DNA of 64,000 nt from Micrococcales bacterium (GCA_021287075.1 JAJTBD010000015.1:31939-95938), one strand, 5' to 3'. Positions 33,361-43,578 are shown, numbered from the stretch's first letter. Program-made: numbers and translations. Notes: generated from the sequence alone by a model not told the origin.

Positions 33361-33869
33361 CGGTCCCTGTCCTTCGTCCGGGGCTTGCGCCCAGCCGTCC
33401 GTGGTGTGCGCCGGGTCACGGTCTCACCCGGCGGTCGTCCCGAGCCGCGCTCGAGGTCGAGCGCGCCCTGGAGGATCAGCACGGCAGCGGCCTGGTCGAC
33501 CACCTGCCGGGCCCGCCGACCGCCGACCCCGCTCGCGCGCAGGCCACGATGGGCGTCCACGGTGGTCAGCCTCTCATCGACAAGGCGCACCGGCACGGGT
33601 GCGACACGCCCGGCGAGCGCGCCGGCGTAGGCGCGGGCGGTCGCCGCGGCGTGGCTCTCCTCGCCGCTCAGCGACAGCGGGAGCCCCACGACGACCTCCA
33701 CCGCGGCACGCTCGAGGACGAGTGCGGCGAGCGCCTCGAGGTCGCTGCCACCCTGCTCGTCGCGGGCGAGCGTCGTCTCGGGCGTGGCGAGGATGCCGTC
33801 GGGGTCGCTCAGGGCGACGCCGACCCGGACCGATCCGACGTCGACGCCGACCCGGACTCCCGGCCGCAC
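33357..33869 (-). CDS. ruvX: Putative pre-16S rRNA nuclease / Holliday junction resolvase (YqgF)
   Basis: 170 aa, RNase H-like fold: VGVDVGSVRVGVALSDPDG with the first catalytic Asp, VVVGLPLSLSGEES, and VRLVDERLTTVDAHR with the Glu. The family matures the 5' end of 16S rRNA in E. coli. The C-terminal basic tail is rich in Arg/Lys/Thr and variable. It lies 2 nt from the alaS stop, the conserved alaS-ruvX-mltG order. Confidence 0.94.
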   Translation of the reverse strand: MRPGVRVGVDVGSVRVGVALSDPDGILATPETTLARDEQGGSDLEALAALVLERAAVEVVVGLPLSLSGEESHAAATARAYAGALAGRVAPVPVRLVDERLTTVDAHRGLRASGVGGRRARQVVDQAAAVLILQGALDLERGSGRPPGETVTRRTPRTAGRKPRTKDRDR

Positions 33870-33871
33870 GC

Positions 33872-36565
33872 TCAGCCCGCGCTCTCCGCGACGGCTCGCT
33901 CGATGGCTGCCAGCGACTCCCCCGCCTTGGCGAGGTCGGAGCCGCCGCCCTGCGCGACATCGTCCTTGCCGCCACCGCCGCCGCCGAGCGCCTGGGCGGC
34001 GACGCGCACGAGCGCACCGGCCTTGATGCCCCTGTCGCGGGCACCGGCGTTGGTGGCCACCAGCACGAGCGGACGGCCCTTGGCCGCGCCGGTCAGCGCG
34101 ACCACGACGGGGCGCTCGTCGCCCAGGCGCTGACGCAGGTCGAGCGCCATCGTGCGGATGTCGTCGGCGCCGGCCGACTCGCCCGCCTCATGGGTCAGGA
34201 CGGTGACGCCCGAGACGTCCTTGGCGTTGTCGACGAGGCTGCCGGCAGCCGCCATGGCCTGCTCCTGGCGCAGCCGGGCGATCTCGCGCTCGGCGTCCTT
34301 GAGCCGGGCCAGCACCGAGGAGATGCGCTCGGTCAGCTCGGTGGGCTGGACGTTGACCATGGCGGTCAGCTCGGCGACCAGGGCCCGCTCGCGCGCGAGG
34401 AAGCGCAGGGCGTCCATGCCGACGAATGCCTCGACGCGGCGCACGCCGGAGCCGACCGAGGACTCCCCGGTGACCGTCAGGGCGCCGATCTGGCTGGAGT
34501 GCTGCACGTGCGTGCCACCGCAGAGCTCGCGCGACCAGGGGCCGCCGATCTCGACGACGCGCACCTGCTCGTCATAGGTCTCCCCGAAGAGGGCGAGCGC
34601 GCCCATCTCGCGCGCCTCGGGCAGGGTCATGTATGCCGCGGAGACCGGAAGGTCTTGGCGCAGAGCGAGATTGGCGACCTCCTCGATCTCACTGCGGGTC
34701 TCCTGCGAGAGCGCGGAGTTCCACGCGAAGTCGAGTCGGAGGTAGCCGGGCTTGTTGTAGGAGCCGGACTGGAGGGCCGACGGGCCGAGCACCTGGCGGA
34801 GCGCGGCGTGGACGACGTGGGTGCCGGAGTGGGCCTGGCAGGCCGAGCGGCGCCACTCGGGGTCGACCTCGGCGAGCACCTGCTGGCCGGCCCGCAGCGG
34901 CCCGGTGACGACCTCGACGGTGTGGGCGATCAGGCCCTTGACCGGGCGCTGGACGTCGATGACCTTGAGGTGGGCGCCGTCGGCGGTGATGATCCCCTCG
35001 TCGGCGATCTGGCCGCCGGACTCGGCATAGAAGGGCGTGCGGTCCAGGACGATCTGTCCGCGGGTGCCCGGCTCGAGCTCCTCGACGCGCTCGCCGTCGA
35101 CGACGAGGCCGAGGACGGACGCCTCGGAGGTCAGCTCCTGATAGGCCCGGAAGTCGGTCGCGCCCTTCTCGCGCAGTTCCTTCCAGACCTCGGTGTTGGC
35201 GTGGCCGGCCTTCTTGGCCTTGGCGTCGGCCTTGGCCCGGTCGCGCTGCTCCTGCATGAGGCGGGTGAAGCCCTCGCGGTCGACCTCCAGCCCCTGCTCG
35301 GCCGCCATCTCGAGGGTGAGGTCGATCGGGAAGCCATAGGTGTCGTGCAGCTGGAAGGCCTTATCGCCCGCCAGGGTGGCGGCGCCGGCCGCCTTGGCCT
35401 GCCCCACCGCGGTGTCGAGGATCGTCGTGCCCGAGGCGAGGGTGCGGCGGAAGGCCTCCTCCTCGGCATACGCGATCTGGGAGATCCGGCCGAAGCCGGC
35501 CTCCAGCTCGGGATAGGACTGCTTCATCCGCTCCAGGGAGACCGGGAGCAGGTGCGGCAGCGCGGGGTCCTCGAAGCCGAGCAGGCGCATCGAGCGGACG
35601 GCGCGGCGCAGCATGCGGCGCAGGACATAGCCGCGGCCCTCGTTGCCGGGGGTGACGCCGTCGCCGATGAGCATCAGCGAGGAGCGGATGTGGTCGGCCA
35701 CCACGCGCAGCCGCACGTCGTCGGGGTGGGAGCTGCCCGCGTCGTGGCCGGAGTGGACGCCATAGTCCCTGCCGGTCATCTCCGAGGCCTTGGCCAGCAC
35801 GGGATAGACCTCGTCGATCTCGTACATGTTGTCGACGCCCTGGAGGATGGAGGCCATCCGCTCCAGGCCGAGGCCGGTGTCGATGTTCTTCTTGGGCAGA
35901 TCGCCCGCGATGTCGAAGTCCTCCTTGGACCGCACCGCCGACAGGTCGTGCTGCATGAAGACGAGGTTCCAGATCTCCATGAAGCGGTCCTCGTCGACCG
36001 CGGGACCGCCGTCGGGGCCATACTCCGGGCCACGGTCGACATAGATCTCCGAGCAGGGGCCGCCGGGCCCGGGCACGCCCATCGACCAGTAGTTGTCGGC
36101 CTTGCCGCGGCGCACGACGCGCTCGCGCGGGATGCCGGTCAGCGAGACCCACAGGTCGGCGGCCTCGTCGTCGTCGTCATAGACGGTCGCCCACAGCTTG
36201 TCGCCGTCGAGCCCATAGCCGCCCTCGGACTGGGAGGTCGTCAGCAGCTCCCAGGCATAGGAGATGGCGCCCTCCTTGAAGTAGTCGCCGAAGGAGAAGT
36301 TGCCGTTCATCTGGAAGAAGGTGCCGTGGCGGGAGGTCTTGCCGACCTCCTCGATGTCGCCGGTGCGCACGCACTTCTGCACGGAGGTGGCGCGGTCCCA
36401 GGTGGGCGTCTGCTGCCCGAGGAAGTAGGGCTTGAACGGCACCATGCCGGCGTTGACGAACAGCAGGTTGGGGTCGTCATAGAGCAGCGGCGCGCTCGGG
36501 ACGACCGTGTGGCCCTTGCTCTCGAAGAAGCGCAGCCAGCGGCGTCGGATCTCGGCGGTTTCCAT
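33872..36565 (-). CDS. alaS: Alanyl-tRNA synthetase
   Basis: Charges tRNA-Ala and edits mischarged Ser/Gly. The 897-aa protein has class-II motifs (FFESKGHTVVPSAPL, SVQKCVRTGDIEEVGKTSRHGTFF), the editing-domain zinc residues HSGTHVVHAALR and CGGTHVQHSSQIG, and a Gly-rich C-Ala domain GGGGGKDDVAQGGG. The ATG at 36565 gives METAEIRRRWLRFFESKGH, the conserved start. The leader region 36566-36782 holds a hairpin and one GTATGCCGCG. Confidence 0.98.
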   Translation of the reverse strand: METAEIRRRWLRFFESKGHTVVPSAPLLYDDPNLLFVNAGMVPFKPYFLGQQTPTWDRATSVQKCVRTGDIEEVGKTSRHGTFFQMNGNFSFGDYFKEGAISYAWELLTTSQSEGGYGLDGDKLWATVYDDDDEAADLWVSLTGIPRERVVRRGKADNYWSMGVPGPGGPCSEIYVDRGPEYGPDGGPAVDEDRFMEIWNLVFMQHDLSAVRSKEDFDIAGDLPKKNIDTGLGLERMASILQGVDNMYEIDEVYPVLAKASEMTGRDYGVHSGHDAGSSHPDDVRLRVVADHIRSSLMLIGDGVTPGNEGRGYVLRRMLRRAVRSMRLLGFEDPALPHLLPVSLERMKQSYPELEAGFGRISQIAYAEEEAFRRTLASGTTILDTAVGQAKAAGAATLAGDKAFQLHDTYGFPIDLTLEMAAEQGLEVDREGFTRLMQEQRDRAKADAKAKKAGHANTEVWKELREKGATDFRAYQELTSEASVLGLVVDGERVEELEPGTRGQIVLDRTPFYAESGGQIADEGIITADGAHLKVIDVQRPVKGLIAHTVEVVTGPLRAGQQVLAEVDPEWRRSACQAHSGTHVVHAALRQVLGPSALQSGSYNKPGYLRLDFAWNSALSQETRSEIEEVANLALRQDLPVSAAYMTLPEAREMGALALFGETYDEQVRVVEIGGPWSRELCGGTHVQHSSQIGALTVTGESSVGSGVRRVEAFVGMDALRFLARERALVAELTAMVNVQPTELTERISSVLARLKDAEREIARLRQEQAMAAAGSLVDNAKDVSGVTVLTHEAGESAGADDIRTMALDLRQRLGDERPVVVALTGAAKGRPLVLVATNAGARDRGIKAGALVRVAAQALGGGGGGKDDVAQGGGSDLAKAGESLAAIERAVAESAG

Positions 36566-36670
36566 CGTGGGTTCTTTTCCGTCTCTCACAGGGGTATGCC
36601 GCGTGCGGGCTCTCGGGGGCCGGCCGGGCGGGGTGGTCTGGGGTGTGCGCGGTGGGCGCACCGACGGGGC

Positions 36671-36697
36671 GGGACTGGGCGCCTCGCGGCCAGTCCC
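36671..36697 (-). terminator. Hairpin between rarA and alaS
   Basis: Perfect 8-bp stem GGGACTGG / CCAGTCCC, 11-nt loop, 86 nt past the rarA stop in the 217-nt gap. It is the best candidate for a rarA terminator. The rest of the gap holds a TAGATT -10-like site on the minus strand at 36737-36742 and no gene. Confidence 0.5.
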
Positions 36698-36782
36698 TAG
36701 CGAGCTCGTCGATCGACCGGCCAGGACATGGGGTCCAATCTACCTGCCCCGCACGGGCGCGCCCGATCCGCCGGCCGCGGCG

Positions 36783-38156
36783 TCACCGTCCGAGCCGGCC
36801 CTTGAGCCACTGCCAGCGCTCCTGGAGCCGGGCCTCGAAGCCGCGGTCGGTGGGGCGGTAGTAGTCGGTGCTGCCGTGCAGGTCGTCGGGGAGGTACTGC
36901 TGCGCGACGACGCCGTCCTCGCCGTCGTGGGCGTACCGGTAGCCCTTGCCGTGCCCGAGGCGGTCGGCGCCGGCATACCCGCTGCCGCGCAGGTGGGCCG
37001 GCACGGGGCCGCCCTTGCCGGCGCGGATGTCGGCGATGGCGGCGTTGATCGCGGCATACGCCGCATTGGACTTGGGCGCGAGCGCGTTGTGTACCACGGC
37101 CTGGGCGAGGATGATCCGCGCCTCGGGCATGCCGATCTGGGCGACGGCGTGCAGCGCGGCGACCGAGGTCTGGAGGGCCGTGGGGTCGCCCATGCCGACG
37201 TCCTCGCTCGCGGCGATGACGATGCGCCGGGCGATGAAGCGCGGGTCCTCCCCCGCCTCGAGCATCCGCGCGAGGTAGTGCAGCGCAGCGTCGACGTCTG
37301 AGCCGCGCATCGACTTGATGAGCGCGCTGGCCACGTCATAGTGCTGGTCGCCGGTGCGGTCATAGCGCACCAGCGCGTGGTCGACCGCCTGCTCGACATG
37401 TGCGGCCGTGATCGCGACGGGGTATGCCGGGAGGGCACCGGCCGCGTCGAGGGCCACCCCGGCGGCAGCCTCCAGGGAGGTCAGCGCTCGGCGGGCGTCG
37501 CCGCCACTGATGCGCACCAGCCCCTCGAGCGCCTTGTCGTCGACGGTGTACTCGCCTGTGAGCCCACGCTCGTCGGCGACGGCAGAGGCGACGACATCGC
37601 CGATCTCCTCGTCGGAGAGCGGGCCGAGCGTGATGAGCATCGAGCGCGAGAGCAGCGGGGCGATGACCGAGAAGGACGGGTTCTCGGTCGTCGCGGCGAC
37701 GAGGATGACCTGACGGTTCTCGACGCCCGGCAGCAGGGCGTCCTGCTGGGCCTTGGTGAAGCGGTGGATCTCGTCGAGGAAGAGCACGGTCTGCCGGTCA
37801 TACATGTCGCGCTCGCGGGCGGCCTGGTCCATGACCTGGCGCACGTCCTTGACGCCGGCGGTGACCGCCGACAGCTCGACGAAGGTGCGGCCGGCGGCGT
37901 TGGCCACCAGGTGGGCGAGGGTGGTCTTGCCGGTGCCGGGCGGGCCCCACAGGATCGCGCTCAGCGCGCCGGCCGTGCCGCTCGAGCCCTCGATCAGTCG
38001 GCGCAGCGGGCTGCCGGGGCGCAGCACCTCGCGCTGGCCGCGGACCTCATCGAGGGTGCGCGGGCGCATCCGCACCGCCAGCGGCGGCAGCGTCGCGGCA
38101 CTCTCCGGCCGTGCGTCGCCGGCCGCGGCGAACAGGTCGGGTCCCTCGGATGTCAC
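36783..38156 (-). CDS. rarA: Replication-associated recombination protein A
   Basis: AAA+ ATPase (MgsA/WRNIP1 family) acting at stalled replication forks. The 457-aa protein has Walker [18 protein letters not shown] (about residue 68), Walker [22 protein letters not shown], sensor 1 [11 protein letters not shown] and the C-terminal tetramerisation region with [19 protein letters not shown]. Usual length. ATG overlaps the amidotransferase stop by 4 nt. Confidence 0.95.
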   Translation of the reverse strand: MTSEGPDLFAAAGDARPESAATLPPLAVRMRPRTLDEVRGQREVLRPGSPLRRLIEGSSGTAGALSAILWGPPGTGKTTLAHLVANAAGRTFVELSAVTAGVKDVRQVMDQAARERDMYDRQTVLFLDEIHRFTKAQQDALLPGVENRQVILVAATTENPSFSVIAPLLSRSMLITLGPLSDEEIGDVVASAVADERGLTGEYTVDDKALEGLVRISGGDARRALTSLEAAAGVALDAAGALPAYPVAITAAHVEQAVDHALVRYDRTGDQHYDVASALIKSMRGSDVDAALHYLARMLEAGEDPRFIARRIVIAASEDVGMGDPTALQTSVAALHAVAQIGMPEARIILAQAVVHNALAPKSNAAYAAINAAIADIRAGKGGPVPAHLRGSGYAGADRLGHGKGYRYAHDGEDGVVAQQYLPDDLHGSTDYYRPTDRGFEARLQERWQWLKGRLGR

Positions 38157-38911
38157 CGGGTCAGGCTACCGACCTGGCCCGACGCCGGATGCCCGCGGAC
38201 CTCCTGCGCCCAGGCGTCGGCGACGGCCCCCCACCTGCGCGTCATCGTGCCCGCGTGTTGGACCATCGCGTCCCGCACCGCCTCCGGGGTGGTGCCCTGG
38301 GCGGCCAGCTCCCCCGGCCCGTCGGCGCTCCACTCCAGCGGTGTCTGCTCGGTCGCCTCCGGGTGGCTCTGGAGGGCCCACACCCGGTCGCCGAGGCGAA
38401 AGGCCTGCACCGCGCAGCGCTCGCTGCGGGCCAGCAGGACGGCGCCGGCCGGGAGCCTGGTCACCTCGAGGTAGTGCCACTGGAGCACCGGCGTGGGCCC
38501 CCGCAGGTGCCGCAGGAGCGGGTCATCGGCGGCGGCCGGCAGCGGCTCCACCTCGAAGACGCCCACCTCCGGGTATGCCGCACTGCTCACCTCTCCCCCG
38601 CAGGCGATGGCGATGAGCTGGGCGCCCAGACAGAGGCCGAGCACCGGCAGCCCGGCGTCGACGGCCCCGCAGATCAGCTCGCGGGTCTGCGGCAGCCACC
38701 ACGCGGTCTGGTCATCGCTGGGACCGGGCACGCCCCCGAGGACGACCAGCGCGGCATACCCCTGCATCGTCTCGGGCAGGGGCACACCGACCTCGGGGCC
38801 GACGGTCACCAGCTCCAGCCCGGCGGCCGTGAGGCGTTCGCCGACGAAGTCGATGCCGGTGTTGCGCTCGTGCTCGATGACGAGGACGCGGGGGCGGCTG
38901 GGCTGGCTCAT
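38153..38911 (-). CDS. Class-I glutamine amidotransferase-like protein
   Basis: 252 aa with a GATase-1 domain related to GMP synthase glutaminases: [18 protein letters not shown], the nucleophile elbow [16 protein letters not shown] (Cys near residue 91) and the His-x-Glu of [12 protein letters not shown]. No synthetase domain is attached, so it may deaminate a small gamma-glutamyl compound, as in other stand-alone members; the substrate is unknown. The -10 TACCTT only 8 nt before the ATG suggests a leaderless message. It is upstream of and coupled to rarA. Confidence 0.85.
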   Translation of the reverse strand: MSQPSRPRVLVIEHERNTGIDFVGERLTAAGLELVTVGPEVGVPLPETMQGYAALVVLGGVPGPSDDQTAWWLPQTRELICGAVDAGLPVLGLCLGAQLIAIACGGEVSSAAYPEVGVFEVEPLPAAADDPLLRHLRGPTPVLQWHYLEVTRLPAGAVLLARSERCAVQAFRLGDRVWALQSHPEATEQTPLEWSADGPGELAAQGTTPEAVRDAMVQHAGTMTRRWGAVADAWAQEVRGHPASGQVGSLTR

Positions 38912-38919
38912 GGTGCACG

Positions 38920-38925
38920 AAGGTA
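38920..38925 (-). promoter_or_regulatory. -10 element, probable leaderless promoter
   Basis: TACCTT (minus strand) lies 8 nt before the ATG of the amidotransferase gene, so transcription would begin at or next to the start codon. No Shine-Dalgarno is present. Confidence 0.4.
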
Positions 38926-38984
38926 TCGGGAGCGGCGGTCCGGTCGACACCGGGACAGCGCCGGAGGGTCGGTGAGAGGCTGGT

Positions 38985-41219
38985 GTGGTGCTCGGATCGC
39001 TCGGGCGTCTGGTCGGACGCCACCCGCTCGTCGTCGCGCTGCTGTGGCTGCTCTTCGTCGTGGGTGGGATGGGCGCTGCGACAGGCGCCTTCGGCAACGA
39101 GTCCCTCTTCGCGCGGCTGCACTCGGGAGACCCGAGCGTCGACGGGGAGGCACAGGCAGGCCGGGACCTGCTCTCCGGTGGCGACTCGACCTTCCACACG
39201 ACCATGCATCTGACCAGCGGGGTCGACCTGCACAGCCCCGTCGTGTGGCGGGCGGCCGGGGAGGGCCTGCGGGACCTCAACGGGATCGACGGCGTCGCGA
39301 GCGCGGTCAACCCGATGGCCTTCCCCAAGGGCGTGCTCGACCCGCAGGCCCGGCCGTTCATCGCCGACGGGACCCCGTCCTCCGGCGGCTATCTGACGGT
39401 GATCCGCTATGACACCGGGCTGACCGACGCCGCGCAGGAGGAGGCGAGCGCAGCCGTCGAGTCGCGGCTGGAGCGGATGGACGAGGCGATCATCGGGGCG
39501 CGCGGGCGCGGCGAGAGCATCGCCACGCTGGTCGAGGCCGTCACCGGACAGGTCGAGCGGGACCTGCGCTTCGGCGAGGGCATCGCGCTGCCGCTGAGCT
39601 TCGTCGTGATGCTCGTCGTCTTCGGTGGGTTCGTGGCCGCCGGCATGCCGATCCTGGGTGCCATCGCGGCGATCGCCGGCGCGCTGCTGTCACTGCTCGG
39701 CTTCAGCCACGTGATCGAGCTGGAGGCCTCGGTCGTCAATGTCGTCACCGTGCTGGGGCTGGGCCTGTGCATCGACTACGGGCTCCTCGTCGTCAGCCGC
39801 TATCGCGAGGAGCTGGCCCACCTCATGGCGGCGCACGGGACGCGCACTCCCACAACGCAGCTCGCCATCGAGGCCACCCAGCGCACGCTGCGCACCGCGG
39901 GCCGGACGGTGCTCTTCTCGGCGCTGACCGTGGCCATCTCGCTCGCCGGGCTGCTGCTCTTCGACGCACCGCTGATGCGGGCCTTCGGCGCTGCGGGGGT
40001 GTCGGTCGTCCTCGTCGCCCTGATCGTGGCCGTCACGCTCGTGCCGGCGCTCTGCCGCCTGGGCGCCCGACGGCTCATGCGCGGCCGCAGCCTCGAGGAC
40101 GGCGGCAGCGACGGGCTCTTCGGCCGGCTCGCGCGCTGGGTGCAGCGCCGCCCCTGGCTCGTCATCCTCGGCACACTCGCCACCCTCGTCGTGCTGGCAC
40201 TCCCCTCGCTCTCGCTGCGGATGACCTCGTCCGGCAAGGAGCTGCTGCCGGCCTCGGCACCCTCCCGCGTCTTCTTCGACGACCTCGAGCGGCACTATCC
40301 CGCCATGTCGGGCCCGGACGTCCAGGTGGTCACCAGGAGCACACCCGAGCAGGCCAGGGAGTATGCCGCGTCGCTGGCCGGGCTGCCGGGCGTCACCGAC
40401 GCGCCGACCGTGCGGACCGTGCGCGACGGCATCCAGGCCGTGCAGCTGCACACCGACGGCGGGCCGCTGGACGACCCCGCCCGAGGGCTGGTCGACCGGC
40501 TGCGCTCCGACCGCCCCGACTTCCCCACCTATGTCACGGGACAGGCGGCCGGGCTGAGCGAGTTCGTCGACTCGATGGTGCGGCAGGCGCCGCTGGCCGT
40601 CGCCCTCATCGCCCTGACGACCCTGGTGCTGCTCTTCCTGATGACGGGGTCGATCGTGGTGCCGGTCAAGGCGCTGCTGCTCAATGTCATCTCGCTCGGT
40701 GCCTCGCTCGGGGTGCTGGTGTGGGTCTTCCAGCAGGGGCACGTCGAGGGACTGCTCGGCTTCTCCTCGGTGGGCGCCGTCGAGTCGATGGTGCCGTTGC
40801 TGGCGCTGGCCTTCGGCTTCGGGCTGTCGATGGACTACGAGGTGTTCCTGCTCTCGCGGATCGTCGAGCTGCACGAGCGCGGCGTCGGCAATGACCGCGC
40901 CGTCGAGCTCGGCCTCCAGCGCTCGGGCCGGATCATCACCTCCGCCGCACTGCTCGTCGTCATCGTGTTCTCCGGCTTCGTCTTCGGCCAGCTGCTGATC
41001 ATCAAGCAGATGGGGGTCGCCCTCGCCGTGGCGGTCGCCATCGACGCCACGCTCGTGCGGATGCTGCTTGTGCCGGCGACGATGACCGTTCTGGGAGAAT
41101 GGAACTGGTGGGCTCCGCGCTGGCTGCACAGACTGCACCAGCGCTTCGGCATCACCGAGCACCACGACCTTCACAGCGACAACCAGGGGGGACATGCTCC
41201 GGCTCCTGACCACACGTGA
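38985..41219 (+). CDS. MMPL/RND-family membrane transporter
   Basis: 744 aa with the MMPL layout: one N-terminal helix (HPLVVALLWLLFVVGGMGAA), a large outer domain, five helices with LGLCIDYGLLVVSRYREEL (about residue 258), a middle helix, a second outer domain and five more helices with LAFGFGLSMDYEVFLLSRIVELH. The GxxxDY motifs in helices 4 and 10 are the proton-relay signature. Members export lipids or drugs; the cargo cannot be told. The first of two tandem GTG codons is taken as start. A GNAT gene overlaps its 3' end by 26 nt. Confidence 0.93.
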   Translation: MVLGSLGRLVGRHPLVVALLWLLFVVGGMGAATGAFGNESLFARLHSGDPSVDGEAQAGRDLLSGGDSTFHTTMHLTSGVDLHSPVVWRAAGEGLRDLNGIDGVASAVNPMAFPKGVLDPQARPFIADGTPSSGGYLTVIRYDTGLTDAAQEEASAAVESRLERMDEAIIGARGRGESIATLVEAVTGQVERDLRFGEGIALPLSFVVMLVVFGGFVAAGMPILGAIAAIAGALLSLLGFSHVIELEASVVNVVTVLGLGLCIDYGLLVVSRYREELAHLMAAHGTRTPTTQLAIEATQRTLRTAGRTVLFSALTVAISLAGLLLFDAPLMRAFGAAGVSVVLVALIVAVTLVPALCRLGARRLMRGRSLEDGGSDGLFGRLARWVQRRPWLVILGTLATLVVLALPSLSLRMTSSGKELLPASAPSRVFFDDLERHYPAMSGPDVQVVTRSTPEQAREYAASLAGLPGVTDAPTVRTVRDGIQAVQLHTDGGPLDDPARGLVDRLRSDRPDFPTYVTGQAAGLSEFVDSMVRQAPLAVALIALTTLVLLFLMTGSIVVPVKALLLNVISLGASLGVLVWVFQQGHVEGLLGFSSVGAVESMVPLLALAFGFGLSMDYEVFLLSRIVELHERGVGNDRAVELGLQRSGRIITSAALLVVIVFSGFVFGQLLIIKQMGVALAVAVAIDATLVRMLLVPATMTVLGEWNWWAPRWLHRLHQRFGITEHHDLHSDNQGGHAPAPDHT

Positions 41220-41994
41220 CGAGGTCCTCACGGCCACCACGGACGACCCCTTCGTCGACCTGTCACTGCCTCCCGCGGACGGCCTCCGCGCGACAGCGCT
41301 GGGGCCCGCCGTCGCACTCGAGTGCGGCTCCGACGACGATGGCCGGTGGCTGTGGGTGCTCTCCCCCGGTCCTGCTGCCACGACCGGGCTGCTGGCGGCG
41401 CTGGTCGCGGAGACCGACTGGCTGACGCCGGCCGGCTCAGCCGAGCCGTTCGGCGAGGTCAGCGTGCCCCGCCATTCGGCCACTGCCGCGCGGGCGCTCT
41501 TGACAGACAAGGGGATTGCCATCGGCCCACCGGCGGAGTGGGAGTGGATGCACACGCGCACCGCTCCCCCGCCCCAGCCCGGAGAGGGAGATCTCGTCGA
41601 GCTCCACGAGTCCGACCGTGACCGGATCCTCGCCATCCTCTCCGAGCACAGCCCGCGCACCTTCGCCCGCCCGTTCGAGCACGACAGGCAGCTGTGGCTC
41701 GCCGCGGTCGAGCCCGGTCAGGCTCCCTCCAACCCGGCCACGCTGGTGGCGGTCGGGTGCGCGGACCACACCCTCCACGGCATCCGCCGCCTCGAGGGGA
41801 TCGCGACGCGCCCCGACCGGCGAGGGCGCGGACTGGGTGCCGCGATCACAGCGGCGCTCACCCGCCGCGGGCTCGACGAGCGAGGGGCCTGCGTGCTGGA
41901 GATGTTCTCCGACAACGAGACCGCCCGACGGGTCTATCACCGACTTGGTTACACCACCGACCACGAGTGGACGACCGCGGCGCTCCTGCGCTGA
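41194..41994 (+). CDS. GNAT-family N-acetyltransferase
   Basis: 266 aa. The C-terminal half has the GNAT acetyl-CoA loop RRGRGLGAAITAALTRRGLDERG (about residue 208 on) and the closing strand NETARRVYHRLGYTTDHEWT. The N-terminal half is divergent. The ATG lies inside the transporter's 3' end (26-nt overlap), suggesting the two are expressed together. The substrate is unknown. It ends 11 nt before the terminator built from two inverted GTATGCCGCG copies. Confidence 0.88.
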   Translation: MLRLLTTRDEVLTATTDDPFVDLSLPPADGLRATALGPAVALECGSDDDGRWLWVLSPGPAATTGLLAALVAETDWLTPAGSAEPFGEVSVPRHSATAARALLTDKGIAIGPPAEWEWMHTRTAPPPQPGEGDLVELHESDRDRILAILSEHSPRTFARPFEHDRQLWLAAVEPGQAPSNPATLVAVGCADHTLHGIRRLEGIATRPDRRGRGLGAAITAALTRRGLDERGACVLEMFSDNETARRVYHRLGYTTDHEWTTAALLR

Positions 41995-42005
41995 GGGCGC
42001 TGACA

Positions 42006-42047
42006 GCGGTATGCCGCGCCGCCCGGTCGGGCGACGCGGCATACCGC
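42006..42047. terminator. Bidirectional terminator made of an inverted GTATGCCGCG pair
   Basis: A 13-bp stem GCGGTATGCCGCG / CGCGGCATACCGC, one C/A mismatch, then CGCCCG/CGGGCG to a tight loop. It lies between the convergent GNAT (+) and aminotransferase (-) genes and can serve both. Each arm contains one copy of the overrepresented 10-mer GTATGCCGCG, the way uptake sequences form terminators in Neisseria and Haemophilus. Confidence 0.85.
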
Positions 42048-42089
42048 ATGAACAGCTGAGCGCCGAGATCCTCAGCGCCCCAACGGGAC

Positions 42090-43466
42090 TCAGCCGACGG
42101 TCAGCTCGCGGGCCATCTCGTCGAAAGCGGTGACATAGGCGTCGACCGCGTCGTCGGAGTGGGTGATCGACAGCGTCCACTCCTCCTCGCGACCGGGGGT
42201 CATGAAGATGCCGCGGTTGAAGTTCCACAGCCAGGCCAGGTCGGCCAGCTCGGCGTCCTGGTTCTCCTTGAAGGTCTCGTAGTCGATGACCTTCTCCGGG
42301 GAGAAGGTGACGCAGCCCTTGGAGCCGATGCCGACGGCATACCCGGGCAGGTCGTACTTGTCGACGACGCCCTGGCAGCCGCTGACGATCCGGTCGTTGA
42401 GGTGGGCCAGGTGCTCGTAGGCCTCGGGGGTGAGGACCTCGAGCAGGTTGGCGCGGGCGGCAGCCACGCAGAGCGGGTTGCCGTTGTAGGTGCCGACCTG
42501 ATAGACGGTGCCGTCCTCGACGACCGACATGACCTCCTCGGTGCCACCGATCGCGCCGGTGGGCAGGCCGGCGCCGAGACCCTTGGCGAGGGTGACCATG
42601 TCGGGGAGCACGCCGAACTTCTCGGTGGCGCCGCCGGGGGCGATCTGGAGGCCGGTCTTGACCTCGTCGAAGATCAGGACGATGCCGTGCTTCCTGGTGA
42701 TCTCGCGGACGGCCTCGAGATAGCCGGGCTCGGGCAGGACGACGCCGAGGTTCATCATGGCTGCCTCCATGATGACGCAGGCGGGCAGCCGGTCCTCGGC
42801 CTTGAGCCGCTCGATGCGGCGCTCCATCGCGTCGGCGTCGTTGAAGGGCACCGCGATCGTCATGTCGACGGTCGACTGCGGGATGCCGCCACCGTAGGGC
42901 AGCGAGGCGAGGTTGTCGCGGTCGCCGATCTTGTCGTACTCCACACCGATCGAGACCATCACCGTGTCGTGGTGGCCGTGGTAGGAGCCGAAGATCTTCA
43001 TCACCGTGTCGCGCCCGGTGTAGGCGCGGGCGATGCGGATGGCGTCCATCGTCGACTCGGAGCCGGAGTTGGTGTAGCGCCACTTGGGCAGGCCCCAGCG
43101 GCGGGCGAGCTCGTCACCGACGACGACGGCGTCCTCGGTCGGCGCCGCGAAGTGTGTGCCCTGCGGGTAGCGCTCGGCGATGGCCTTGCCGATGATCGGG
43201 TGGGCGTGGCCCTGGACCATGGAGCCGAAGCCGTTGTGGAAGTCCCACATCTCGTTGCCGTCGACGTCCCACACGCGGGGGCCGGAGCCGCCCTCGAGGT
43301 AGATCGGCCACGGGTTGCGCAGCTGGTAGCTGCTGGCGACGCCGCCGGCGAGGTGCTGGCTGGCGCGGGCGTACATCTCCTTGGACTTCTGGGTGCGGGC
43401 GTCGAGGGCGTCGGACTCGCGCTGGGTGAGCTCTGCGATGCGCTCACGGCTGATCTCGATGGGCAT
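42090..43466 (-). CDS. Class-III PLP-dependent aminotransferase / glutamate-1-semialdehyde aminomutase-like
   Basis: 458-aa fold-type I PLP enzyme. The motifs are DGNEMWDFHNGFGSM, TNSGSESTMDAIRIARA, SYHGHHDTVM, LIFDEVKTGLQ and the PLP lysine in MVTLAKGLGAGLP (about residue 284). The order resembles HemL, but no other haem genes are near, so it may be a different aminotransferase or mutase acting on an amino acid. The ATG at 43466 has GGAGG upstream. It has a separate promoter and stands alone. Confidence 0.85.
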   Translation of the reverse strand: MPIEISRERIAELTQRESDALDARTQKSKEMYARASQHLAGGVASSYQLRNPWPIYLEGGSGPRVWDVDGNEMWDFHNGFGSMVQGHAHPIIGKAIAERYPQGTHFAAPTEDAVVVGDELARRWGLPKWRYTNSGSESTMDAIRIARAYTGRDTVMKIFGSYHGHHDTVMVSIGVEYDKIGDRDNLASLPYGGGIPQSTVDMTIAVPFNDADAMERRIERLKAEDRLPACVIMEAAMMNLGVVLPEPGYLEAVREITRKHGIVLIFDEVKTGLQIAPGGATEKFGVLPDMVTLAKGLGAGLPTGAIGGTEEVMSVVEDGTVYQVGTYNGNPLCVAAARANLLEVLTPEAYEHLAHLNDRIVSGCQGVVDKYDLPGYAVGIGSKGCVTFSPEKVIDYETFKENQDAELADLAWLWNFNRGIFMTPGREEEWTLSITHSDDAVDAYVTAFDEMARELTVG

Positions 43467-43578
43467 GGGGATGAACCTCCGCCGGTCGGCCTGGCACCGG
43501 CATGGTCGTGTCCTGGGGTGCCCCGATCGGCCTGGCTCCGGGGCGGCAGCGGTCTCGCTGGACCGCACAGCGATGACG

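Noticed and set aside
36566..36782. Possible T-box or other tRNA-sensing leader before alaS
   Set aside because: No T-box core sequence; only a short hairpin and one copy of the 10-mer are present.
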